Shown here in pieces: positions 22,974 through 31,415 of a DNA stretch of 41,579 bases (position 1 is the stretch's first letter; the number at the start of each line of letters is the position of its first letter). Source of the stretch: Streptomyces sp. NRRL F-6492 (GTDB lineage: Bacteria; Actinomycetota; Actinomycetes; Streptomycetales; Streptomycetaceae); assembly GCF_001280125.1 (NCBI RefSeq), contig NZ_LGEG01000284.1, positions 1-41,579 of the forward strand. Reading direction: 5' to 3'. Both the position numbers and the translations under genes were made by a program. Under the pieces are notes generated by a model, which had not been told where the DNA came from, ran no database searches, and worked only from the letters and a program-made list of their open reading frames with translations.

Positions 22974-25510
22974 ATGGGACGCGGCAAGCTACGCATCTAC
23001 CTCGGCGCTGCGCCGGGCGTCGGCAAGACCCACGCGATGCTCTCCGAGGGCCACCGCCGGGTGGAGCGCGGCACGGACTGCGTGGTGGCCTTCGTGGAGC
23101 ACCACGGCCGGCCGCGCACGGAGACGGTGCTGCACGGCCTGGAGCAGGTCCCGCGCCGCACCCTGGAGCACCGGGGGGCCGTCCTCACCGAGATGGACGT
23201 CGACGCGGTCCTGGCCCGCCGCCCCGCGGTCGCCCTCGTCGACGAGCTCGCCCACACGAACGCGCCCGGCTCCCGCAACCCCAAACGGTGGCAGGACGTC
23301 GCCGAACTGCTCGCGGCCGGCATCGACGTCGTCTCGACCGTCAACATCCAGCACCTGGAGTCGCTCGGGGACGTCGTCGGGGCGTGCGGCAGCGGGAGAC
23401 CGTCCCCGACGAGGTCGTGCGCCGGGCGGACCAGATCGAACTGGTCGACATGAGCCCGGAGGCGCTGCGGCGCCGGATGGCCCACGGCAACGTCTACACC
23501 TCCGACAAGGTCGACGCGGCCCTCTCCAACTACTTCCGTCCCGGCAACCTCACCGCCCTGCGGGAACTGGCGCTGCTCTGGACCGCCGACCGGGTCGACG
23601 AGTACCTCCGCAAGTACCGGGGCGAGCACAACATCCGCTCCACCTGGCAGGCCCGGGAGCGCATCGTCGTCGGCCTGACCGGCGGACCCGAGGGCCGCAC
23701 CCTCATACGCCGGGCCACCCGGCTCGCCGAGAAGGGCGCGGGGGGCGAGGTCCTCGCCGTCTACATCGCCCGCAGCGACGGGCTCACCGCGGCCTCCCCG
23801 AAGGAGCTGGCCGTCCAGCGCACCCTGGTCGAGGACCTCGGCGGCACGTTCCACCACGTCATCGGCGACGACGTCCCCACCGCGCTCCTGGAGTTCGCCC
23901 GCGGCGTCAACGCCACCCAGATCGTCCTCGGCTCCAGCCGCCGCAGGACCTGGCAGTACATCCTCGGCCCCGGCGTCGGCCAGACCGTCGCCCGCGACTC
24001 CGGACCCGACCTGGACGTCCACATCGTCACCCACGGCGAGGTCGCCAAGGGGCGCGGCCTGCCGGTCGCGCGCGGCGCCCGCCTCGGCCGCTCCCGGATC
24101 CTCGCCGCCTGGACGATCGGCGTCGCGGGACCCGCCGGCCTCGCCCTGCTCCTCACCCACGTCGACGCCGACCTCGGGCTCGCCAACGACATGCTGCTCT
24201 TCCTCGCCCTGACGGTGGCCGCCGCGCTGCTCGGCGGGTTCCTGCCGGCGCTCGCCTCGGCCGCCGCCGGCTCGCTCCTCCTCAACTGGTTCTTCACCCC
24301 GCCCGTCCACCGGCTCACCATCGCCGACCCCAAGAACATCGTCGCCCTCGTCGTCTTCCTCGGCGTCGCGATGTCGGTCGCCTCGGTGGTCGACCTGGCC
24401 GCCCGCCGCACCCACCAGGCCGCCCGGCTGCGCGCCGAGTCCGAGGTGCTCTCGTACCTCGCGGGCAGCGTGCTGCGCGGCGAGACCAGCCTGGACGCCC
24501 TCCTCGAACGGGTCCGCGAGACCTTCTCCATGGAGTCGGTCGCCCTCCTGGAGCGCGAGGACGAGGTCGAGCCGTGGACGCCCGTCGCGAGCGTCGGCCC
24601 CCACCCGGCGACCCGGCCGGAGGAGGCGGACGCCGACATGCCGGTGGGGGACCGCCTGGCGCTCGCCCTGTCCGGCCGGGTGCTGCCCGCCGAGGACCGG
24701 CGGGTGCTCGGCGCCTTCGCCGCCCAGGCCGCCGTCGTCCTCGACCGGCAGCGGCTCGTCGGCGAGGCGGAGGAGGCCCGGAAGCTGGCCGAGGGCAACA
24801 AGATCCGCACCTCCCTGCTCGCCGCCGTCAGCCACGACCTGCGGACCCCGCTCGCGAGCATCAAGGCCTCCGTCTCCTCCCTCCGCTCCGACGACGTCGA
24901 ATGGTCCGAGCAGGACCGCGCCGAGCTCCTGGAGGGCATCGAGGCCGGGGCCGACCGCCTCGACCACCTCGTCGGCAACCTCCTCGACATGTCCCGCCTG
25001 CGCACCGGCACCGTCACCCCCCTCATGCGGGTCGTCGACCTCGACGAGGTCGTCCCCATGGCCCTCGGGGGAGTGCCGGACGGCAGCGCCGAGCTCGACA
25101 TCCCCGAGACGCTGCCCATGGTCGAGGTCGACAAGGGCCTCCTGGAGCGGGCCGTCGCCAACATCGTGGAGAACGCCGTGAAGTACAGCCCCGGGGGCGT
25201 GCCCGTCGCCGTCGCCGCCAGCGCCCTGGGGGACCGGGTCGAACTGCGGGTCGTGGACCGCGGCCCCGGCGTCCCCGACGAGGCCAAGGACGGCATCTTC
25301 GAGCCCTTCCAGCGCTTCGGCGACGCCCCGCGCGGCGCCGGAGTCGGCCTCGGACTCGCGGTGGCCCGCGGCTTCGTCGAGGCGATGGGCGGGACCCTCG
25401 GCGCCGAGGACACCCCGGGCGGCGGCCTCACCATGGTGCTCACCCTGCCGGCCGCGCGGTGCGGGCCCCCGGCGCCGACCGCCGACCTGTCCGCCCACGC
25501 GGTGACCTGA
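22974..25510 (+). pseudogene. kdpD: kdpD sensor kinase split by a frameshift
   Basis: Together the two frames encode a complete KdpD: N-terminal KdpD ATP-binding domain (Walker A GAAPGVGKT at 11-19; VDELAHTNAPGS), universal-stress-like domain, four clustered membrane helices (about 24090-24420), GAF-like region, H-box AVSHDLRTPLAS (His codon at 24833) and HATPase. The reading frame breaks at about 23378. There, NIQHLESLGDVV should continue through about four residues to GVRQRETVPDEV, but only two bases remain, implying a 10-nt deletion. The upstream frame stops at 23451-23453 after 159 residues. That TGA overlaps an in-frame ATG at 23450 (ATGA), which could restart translation of a 686-residue remainder. 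It could be a pseudogene, a coupled split protein or a sequencing error; kdpE downstream is intact. Confidence 0.8.
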
Positions 25511-25530
25511 GCCGCGGGCCCGACCCCTTT

Positions 25531-25592
25531 CCGTAGTCCCCCGCCCCCTCCCCGTAGTTCCCCGCCCCCTCCCCGTAGTCCCCTCCGCCCGC
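25531..25592. repeat. About three 21-bp tandem repeats between kdpD and kdpE
   Basis: The units at 25531-25551, 25552-25572 and a partial one from 25573 all begin CCGTAGTY and continue with CCCCGCCCCCTCC-like sequence. The first two differ at one base. The array fills most of the 111-nt gap before kdpE. Confidence 0.85.
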
Positions 25593-25621
25593 ACGGCGGC
25601 CGAAAAGGAAGGCATTGCCCC

Positions 25622-26308
<687 letters not shown>

Positions 26309-26354
26309 ACGGAGGGAGTGATCCGGGCCCGCCTCCCGTGACGGCGGCGGCCGG

Positions 26355-26360
26355 TACGCT
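26355..26360 (+). promoter_or_regulatory. Candidate -10 box for a leaderless OB-fold transcript
   Basis: TACGCT ends 6 nt before ATG 26367, without any ribosome site in the space. This is the expected geometry for a leaderless transcript. Confidence 0.5.
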
Positions 26361-26366
26361 TTCTGT

Positions 26367-26765
26367 ATGAGTGCTGCACCGCATACAGAGAAGCCGGCCG
26401 GCAGATTCCGCCGGATGCTCGACCGGCTCTCCTCCTCTCCCGAGGACCTGGAGTCGGAGGAGCTCCAGGAGGACGCCGAGGCGTCGGGGTGCACGCGTAT
26501 CTCCGACTGCTCCGACCGCCAGATAGTCAAGGTGACTGGTACCTTGCGCACGGTCACGCTGCGCCCCCGGGCGGGGGTGCCCGCGCTCGAGGCCGAGATC
26601 TTCGACGGCACGGCACCGCTCGACGTCGTCTGGCTCGGCCGCCGCTCCATCGTGGGCATCGAGCCGGGCCGCAAGCTGATCGCCTCCGGCCGGATCTCCA
26701 TGAGCCACGGTCGGCGGGTCCTCTTCAACCCCAAATACGAGCTCCGACCGCTCGGACAGGAGTAG
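26367..26765 (+). CDS. OB-fold nucleic-acid-binding-type protein
   Basis: The 132-residue protein has a charged N-terminal third (MLDRLSSSPEDLESEELQ) and an OB-fold domain from about residue 50: VKVTGTLRTVTLRP, EAEIFDGTAPLDVVWLGRRS, and GRKLIASGRISMSHGRRVLFNP. The fold is that of tRNA-anticodon or single-strand DNA binders of the RecG/RecJ-like type. The actinobacterial family (Rv2694c, recalled) has no known function. The message is probably leaderless from a -10 at 26355, with kdpE ending 58 nt upstream. DUF3159 starts 3 nt after its stop. Confidence 0.85.
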   Translation: MSAAPHTEKPAGRFRRMLDRLSSSPEDLESEELQEDAEASGCTRISDCSDRQIVKVTGTLRTVTLRPRAGVPALEAEIFDGTAPLDVVWLGRRSIVGIEPGRKLIASGRISMSHGRRVLFNPKYELRPLGQE

Positions 26766-26768
26766 CCG

Positions 26769-27515
26769 GTGACGTCCCTCGACAAGCCGACCAGCACGGA
26801 CCAGGACGCCCAGGACGCCCGCGCCTCGAGGGAGGTCACCGAGGCCGCGCTGTTCGAGGCGTTCGGCGGCCTGCGGGGCATGGTCGAGACGGTCCTGCCC
26901 GGCCTGCTGTTCGTCACGATCTTCACGATCAACAAGGACCTGAAGACCTCGGCGATCGCCGCGCTCGGGGTCTCGCTGGCCCTCGTCGCCGTCCGGCTGA
27001 TCCGCCGCGACACCGTCAAGCACGCCTTCAGCGGCGTCTTCGGCGTCGCCTTCGGCGTGGTCTTCGCGATGATGACCGGCAACGCCAAGGACTTCTACCT
27101 GCCGGGCATGCTGTACACGCTCGGCCTCGCCCTGGCGTACATCGTCACCGCCATCGCCGGAGTGCCCCTGATCGGCCTGATCCTCGGCCCGGTCTTCAAG
27201 GAGAACCTCTCCTGGCGCACCCGCAACCCGGGCCGCAAGAAGGCGTACACGAAGGCGAGCTGGGCCTGGGGCCTGATCCTGCTCGGCAAGTGCGCGGTCC
27301 TCTTCCCGCTGTACTGGTGGGCCGACCCGACCCGGTTCGGCTGGGTCTCGGTCGCCCTGAAGATCCCGCCGTTCCTGCTCGCGGTCTACCTCACCTGGGT
27401 GTTCCTCGCGAAGGCCCCGCCGCCGATCGACGTCTTCGCCGAGATGGAGGCCGAGGAGCGCGCCGAGAAGGCCCGCAAGGAGGCGGCGGCCACCGAGGGA
27501 CGACCGGAGGCCTGA
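26769..27515 (+). CDS. DUF3159 membrane protein
   Basis: The 248-residue protein has about six membrane helices (for example LPGLLFVTIFTIN, AIAALGVSLALVAVRLI, FYLPGMLYTLGLALAYIVT, FLLAVYLTWVFLAK) and a charged Glu/Lys-rich C-terminal tail. It matches DUF3159, an actinobacterial membrane family found next to the OB-fold gene and trkA genes (Rv2693c in M. tuberculosis, recalled). The role is unknown; the conserved neighbourhood hints at ion or envelope physiology. The start is GTG 26769, only 3 nt after the OB-fold stop, so the two are coupled. Confidence 0.88.
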   Translation: MTSLDKPTSTDQDAQDARASREVTEAALFEAFGGLRGMVETVLPGLLFVTIFTINKDLKTSAIAALGVSLALVAVRLIRRDTVKHAFSGVFGVAFGVVFAMMTGNAKDFYLPGMLYTLGLALAYIVTAIAGVPLIGLILGPVFKENLSWRTRNPGRKKAYTKASWAWGLILLGKCAVLFPLYWWADPTRFGWVSVALKIPPFLLAVYLTWVFLAKAPPPIDVFAEMEAEERAEKARKEAAATEGRPEA

Positions 27516-27604
27516 GACCCGCCCGTACGGGAGGGGCCCGGACGACCCGCCTGCACGGGCAGGACCCGGGCCGGAGGGGCTCCGGAAGCTCGCCGCCCGA
27601 CTGG

Positions 27605-27659
27605 GACCCGCCCGTACGACGGAGGGCGCCGGTCGACCCGCCCGTACGACGGAGGGCCC
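27605..27659. repeat. Duplicated terminator-arm sequence
   Basis: GACCCGCCCGTACGACGGAG and the following GGGC occur at 27605-27628 and again at 27635-27658, a 30-nt period. The second copy is the left arm of the terminator; related CGCCCGTACGG and CGCCTGCACGG motifs lie at about 27520 and 27550. Confidence 0.75.
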
Positions 27660-27695
27660 GGACCTGATCATCAGGTCCGGGCCCTCCGTCGTACG
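27643..27695. terminator. 25-bp perfect-stem bidirectional terminator
   Basis: Positions 27643-27667 pair with 27671-27695 across a 3-nt loop. It separates the plus-strand DUF3159 gene from the convergent minus-strand trkA pair, whose stop lies 12 nt away. Confidence 0.93.
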
Positions 27696-27706
27696 AAGGC
27701 CTGCCG

Positions 27707-28378
27707 TCAGGGCGTCTCGCGGCGCACCTGGAGCAGGTCCTCCAGCTGTTCCTCGCGGGCCTGCGCGGCCACGAACAGCAGCTCGTCACCGGCCTCCAGG
27801 GTCTCCTCGGGGCTCGGCGTGAGCACCCGCGAACCACGGATGATCGTCACCAGCGAGGTGTCCTGCGGCCAGTCCACGTCCCCGACCGAGGTGCCGGCGA
27901 CGGCCGACTCCGGCGGGAGCGTCAGCTCGACCAGGTTCGCGTCGCCGTGGCTGAAGCGCAGCAGCCGGACCAGGTCGCCGACGCTCACCGCCTCCTCCAC
28001 CAGGGCCGACATCAGACGCGGCGTCGAGACGGCCACGTCCACGCCCCAGGCCTCGTTGAACAGCCACTCGTTCTTCGGGTTGTTCACCCGGGCGACCACC
28101 CGCGGCACGCCGTACTCCGTCTTGGCGAGCAGCGAGACGACCAGGTTCACCTTGTCGTCGCCGGTCGCCGCGATCACCACGTTGCAGCGCTGGAGCGCCG
28201 CCTCGTCGAGCGAGGTGATCTCACAGGCGTCGGCGAGCAGCCACTCCGCCTGCGGCACCCGCTCCACCGAGATGGCGGTCGGCGCCTTGTCGACGAGCAG
28301 CACCTCGTGCCCGTTCTCCAGGAGCTCGCCCGCGATGGAACGGCCCACCGCACCCGCGCCCGCAATGGCGACACGCAT
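27707..28378 (-). CDS. trkA: RCK/TrkA-family potassium channel or transporter subunit, second gene
   Basis: The 223-residue cytosolic protein has an RCK_N Rossmann domain with the dinucleotide loop GAGAVGRSIAGEL near the start and VIAATGDDKVN. An RCK_C domain follows from about residue 140 (LVELTLPPESAVAGTSVGDV). Such proteins bind NAD(H) or ATP, and in the RCK_C part sometimes c-di-AMP, to gate potassium uptake systems. Its ATG overlaps the stop of the other RCK gene by one base (TGATG), so they are made together and may form a hetero-complex, like CeoB/CeoC of M. tuberculosis. No Trk membrane subunit is adjacent; the nearest candidate partner is the divergent APC transporter. Confidence 0.9.
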   Translation of the reverse strand: MRVAIAGAGAVGRSIAGELLENGHEVLLVDKAPTAISVERVPQAEWLLADACEITSLDEAALQRCNVVIAATGDDKVNLVVSLLAKTEYGVPRVVARVNNPKNEWLFNEAWGVDVAVSTPRLMSALVEEAVSVGDLVRLLRFSHGDANLVELTLPPESAVAGTSVGDVDWPQDTSLVTIIRGSRVLTPSPEETLEAGDELLFVAAQAREEQLEDLLQVRRETP

Positions 28379-29046
28379 CAGTGACCACCCTCCTCGGGAC
28401 CCTCGGCGAAGGCCTCCTCGACCTTCGCGATCTCGTCCGTACGCATCATCACGTGCACCAGGTCGCCCTCCTGGAGCACCGTCTGCGACGAGGGGATGAC
28501 GGCCTCGCCGAGCCGGGTCAGGAACGCGACGCGCACCCCCGTCTCGTCCTGGAGCCGGCTGATCTTGTGGCCGATCCAGGCCGGCGAGGTGTGCACCTCG
28601 GCGAGCTGCACCCCGCCGCTCGGATCCGTCCACAGCGGCTCGGCGCCCGAGGGCAGCAGCCGCCGCAGCATCTGGTCGGCGGTCCAGCGGACCGTCGCGA
28701 CCGTCGGGATGCCCAGACGCTGGTAGACCTCGGCACGGCGCGGGTCGTAGATCCGCGCCGCCACGTTCTCGATGCCGAACATCTCGCGCGCGACCCGCGC
28801 CGCGATGATGTTCGAGTTGTCGCCGCTGCTCACCGCGGCGAAGGCCCCGGCGTCCTCGATCCCGGCCTCGCGCAGCGTGTCCTGGTCGAACCCCACGCCC
28901 GTGACGCGACGACCGCCGAAACCCGACCCCAGACGACGGAAGGCCGTCGGGTCCTGGTCCACGACCGCGACCGTGTGCCCCTGCTGTTCGAGGGTCTGCG
29001 CGAGAGCGGCTCCCACTCGCCCGCAGCCCATGATGACGATGTGCAC
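28378..29046 (-). CDS. trkA: RCK/TrkA-family potassium channel or transporter subunit, first gene
   Basis: The 222-residue protein is similar in plan to its downstream partner. RCK_N has the loop MGCGRVGAALAQTLEQQGH and an acidic VDQD at the end of strand 2, typical for NAD binding. RCK_C starts at about residue 140 (VQLAEVHTSPAWIGHKISRL). The start is GTG 29044-29046 with AAGGGGAC directly upstream. It is the first gene of a two-gene operon and diverges from the KimA-like transporter with 245 nt between. The pairing with that transporter is conserved in mycobacteria (Rv2690c-Rv2692, recalled). A regulatory partnership is plausible but not shown. Confidence 0.9.
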   Translation of the reverse strand: MHIVIMGCGRVGAALAQTLEQQGHTVAVVDQDPTAFRRLGSGFGGRRVTGVGFDQDTLREAGIEDAGAFAAVSSGDNSNIIAARVAREMFGIENVAARIYDPRRAEVYQRLGIPTVATVRWTADQMLRRLLPSGAEPLWTDPSGGVQLAEVHTSPAWIGHKISRLQDETGVRVAFLTRLGEAVIPSSQTVLQEGDLVHVMMRTDEIAKVEEAFAEGPEEGGH

Positions 29047-29173
29047 GTCCCCTTACCCCGCACTCCTGATCGCCTTGCTGACCTGCGAAAACAACCTGCT
29101 CACAACTTTCCTCGCCCGATCCGCCCGGGCCGCGGCGGGCGACGCCCTGCCGGGTCGCCCGCTCCGAGCTTAA

Positions 29174-29196
29174 GCGGCAACCCCGAAGGGGACCGC
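29174..29196. other. Compact nested hairpin in the trkA-APC divergent region
   Basis: GCGG-CAA-CCCC-GAA-GGGG-A-CCGC forms an outer 4-bp and an inner 4-bp stem. It lies between the two divergent genes, about 95 nt before the APC start. It could be an operator, or a small structured element in the trkA upstream region. Confidence 0.35.
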
Positions 29197-29278
29197 ATCC
29201 GAGGTGGTCGGCGGAAAGATTCCGTATGGATCCGTGAGGACAAGGGGGTCGTGGTGAACTTGGCTCTTTTCGAACGCT

Positions 29279-29284
29279 TACGAT
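29279..29284 (+). promoter_or_regulatory. Candidate -10 box for a leaderless APC transporter transcript
   Basis: TACGAT ends 7 nt before GTG 29292 and no ribosome site is present. TGAACT, 18 nt upstream of the box, could act as a poor -35. Confidence 0.5.
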
Positions 29285-29291
29285 CCTCTCC

Positions 29292-31343
29292 GTGTCCAAA
29301 CTGACCGACGTGCCCAAACGGATCCTGATCGGGCGGGCCCTACGCAGCGACAAGCTCGGCGAGACCCTCCTCTCGAAGCGGATCGCCCTCCCCGTCTTCG
29401 CCTCCGACCCGCTCTCCTCGGTGGCGTACGCGCCGGGTGAGGTCCTCCTCGTCCTCTCCGTAGCCGGTCTGTCGGCCTACCACTTCAGCCCCTGGATCGC
29501 GCTCGCGGTCGTCGTCCTGATGTTCACGGTCGTCGCCTCCTACCGGCAGAACGTGCACGCCTACCCGAGCGGCGGCGGCGACTACGAGGTCGCCAACACC
29601 AACCTCGGGCCGAAGGCCGGACTCACCGTGGCGAGCGCCCTGCTCGTCGACTACGTCCTGACCGTCGCCGTCTCGATCTCCTCGGGCATCGAGAACCTCG
29701 GCTCGGCCGTCCCCTTCGTCGTCGAGCACAAGGTCGCCTCCGCGGTCGCCGTCATCCTGCTGCTGACCCTGATGAACCTGCGCGGAGTGAAGGAGTCAGG
29801 CACGCTCTTCGCCGTCCCGACGTACGTCTTCGTCGCCGGCGTCTTCCTGATGATCGCCTGGGGCGCGTACCGGGGCATCGTCCTCGGCGACACGATGAAG
29901 GCACCCACCGCCGACTTCGAGATCAAGCCCGAGCACCAGGGCCTGGCCGGCTTCGCCCTCGTCTTCCTGCTGCTGCGCGCCTTCTCCTCCGGCTGCGCCG
30001 CCCTCACCGGCGTCGAGGCGATCTCCAACGGCGTCCCCGCCTTCCGCAAGCCGAAGTCGAAGAACGCCGCCACCACGCTCGCCCTCATGGGCGGCCTGGC
30101 CGTCACCATGTTCTGCGGCATCATCTTCCTGGCCATGGCCACCGACGTCCGGATGGCCGAGAACCCCGCCCGGGACCTGATCGTCAACGGCGCCCCCGTC
30201 GGCGCGGACTACGTCCAGCACCCGGTCATCTCGCAGGTCGCGGCCGCCGTCTTCGGCGACGGGACGTTCCTCTTCGTCGTCCTCGCCGCCGCCACCGCGC
30301 TCGTCCTCTTCCTGGCCGCGAACACCGCGTACAACGGCTTCCCGCTCCTCGGCTCGATCCTCGCCCAGGACCGCTACCTGCCGCGCCAGCTGCACACCCG
30401 CGGCGACCGCCTCACCTTCTCCAACGGCATCGTGCTCCTCGCCGGCGCCGCCGCCCTCCTCGTCTGGGCCTACGGAGCCGACTCGACGAAGCTGATCCAG
30501 CTGTACATCGTCGGTGTCTTCGTCTCCTTCACCCTCAGCCAGACCGGCATGGTCCGGCACTGGAACCGGCACCTGAGGACCGAGCGGGACCCCGCCAAGC
30601 GCCGCCACATGATCCGCTCCCGCGCGATCAACACCTTCGGCGCCTTCTTCACCGGCCTCGTCCTCGTCGTCGTCCTCGCCACCAAGTTCACCCACGGCGC
30701 CTGGGTCGCCCTGCTCGGCATGGTGATCTTCTACGGAACGATGACCGCGATCCGCAAGCACTACGACTCGGTGGCCGCGGAGATCGCGGCCGCCGAGGAG
30801 CGGCCCGACGAGTACGTGCGCCCCTCCCGGGTCCGCTCCATCGTCCTCGTCTCCAAGCTCCACAAGCCCACCCTCCGCGCCCTGGCCTACGCCAAGCTCA
30901 TGCACGCGAGCGAGCTGGAGGCGCTGACCGTCAACGTCGACCCGGCCGAGACGAGGGCGCTCAAGGCGGAGTGGGAGCGGCGCGGGATCAACGTCCCGCT
31001 CAAGATCCTCGACTCGCCGTACCGCGAGATCACCCGCCCGGTGATCGAGTACGTGAAGAGCCTGCGCCGCGAGAGCCCGCGCGACGCCGTCTCCGTCTAC
31101 ATCCCCGAGTACGTCGTCGGCCACTGGTACGAGCACCTGCTGCACAACCAGAGCGCCCTGCGCCTCAAGGGCCGCCTCCTCTTCACCCCGGGCGTCATGG
31201 TGACCTCCGTGCCGTACCAGCTCCGCTCCTCCGAGGTCGCGAAGAAGCGGGCCAGGAAGCGCCAGGAGTGGAACGCGCCGGGCGCGGTCCGCCGCGGACC
31301 GGTCGAGAAGGGCCACAAGGAACCGGCCGGAAAGAACAACTGA
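29292..31343 (+). CDS. APC-superfamily transporter, KimA (YdaO)-like
   Basis: The 683-residue protein has twelve membrane helices in the first ~490 residues and a ~190-residue cytosolic C-terminal domain (from about VRSIVLVSKLHKPTLRALAY). The core resembles KimA of Bacillus, a high-affinity potassium-proton symporter: FASDPLSSVAYAPGE, SYRQNVHAYPSGGGDYEVA and LLVDYVLTVAVSISSGIENL. KimA is inhibited by c-di-AMP through its C-terminal domain. Genome annotation usually says amino-acid permease, but the KimA resemblance, the divergent RCK pair and the nearby kdpDE argue for potassium. GTG 29292 looks leaderless. Ion specificity is inferred from similarity alone. Confidence 0.82.
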   Translation: MSKLTDVPKRILIGRALRSDKLGETLLSKRIALPVFASDPLSSVAYAPGEVLLVLSVAGLSAYHFSPWIALAVVVLMFTVVASYRQNVHAYPSGGGDYEVANTNLGPKAGLTVASALLVDYVLTVAVSISSGIENLGSAVPFVVEHKVASAVAVILLLTLMNLRGVKESGTLFAVPTYVFVAGVFLMIAWGAYRGIVLGDTMKAPTADFEIKPEHQGLAGFALVFLLLRAFSSGCAALTGVEAISNGVPAFRKPKSKNAATTLALMGGLAVTMFCGIIFLAMATDVRMAENPARDLIVNGAPVGADYVQHPVISQVAAAVFGDGTFLFVVLAAATALVLFLAANTAYNGFPLLGSILAQDRYLPRQLHTRGDRLTFSNGIVLLAGAAALLVWAYGADSTKLIQLYIVGVFVSFTLSQTGMVRHWNRHLRTERDPAKRRHMIRSRAINTFGAFFTGLVLVVVLATKFTHGAWVALLGMVIFYGTMTAIRKHYDSVAAEIAAAEERPDEYVRPSRVRSIVLVSKLHKPTLRALAYAKLMHASELEALTVNVDPAETRALKAEWERRGINVPLKILDSPYREITRPVIEYVKSLRRESPRDAVSVYIPEYVVGHWYEHLLHNQSALRLKGRLLFTPGVMVTSVPYQLRSSEVAKKRARKRQEWNAPGAVRRGPVEKGHKEPAGKNN

Positions 31344-31354
31344 GAAAGACCGAT

Positions 31355-31360
31355 TAGACT
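31355..31360 (+). promoter_or_regulatory. Candidate -10 box for the RNA methyltransferase gene
   Basis: TAGACT agrees with the Streptomyces -10 pattern TAGRNT and sits 12 nt after the APC stop. A start site near 31367 would give a ~50-nt leader. No good -35 is visible. Confidence 0.4.
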
Positions 31361-31361
31361 G

Positions 31362-31389
31362 GTGGGCTGCCGTCCGAACGGCAGCCCAC
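31362..31389. terminator. 12-bp hairpin between the APC and RNA methyltransferase genes
   Basis: GTGGGCTGCCGT (31362-31373) pairs perfectly with 31378-31389 around CCGA. It may end the APC transcript. It also overlaps the likely start point of the next one, so an operator or 5' stabiliser role is possible. Confidence 0.6.
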
Positions 31390-31415
31390 ACCCCTTCCCC
31401 TTGGAGCTCCCCGCC

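Noticed and set aside
25531..25592. CRISPR array
   Set aside because: The units are directly tandem without spacers and no cas genes are present.
29047..29291. A c-di-AMP (ydaO-type) riboswitch before the KimA-like gene
   Set aside because: The transcript appears leaderless and I cannot find the conserved riboswitch core in the 245-nt gap.
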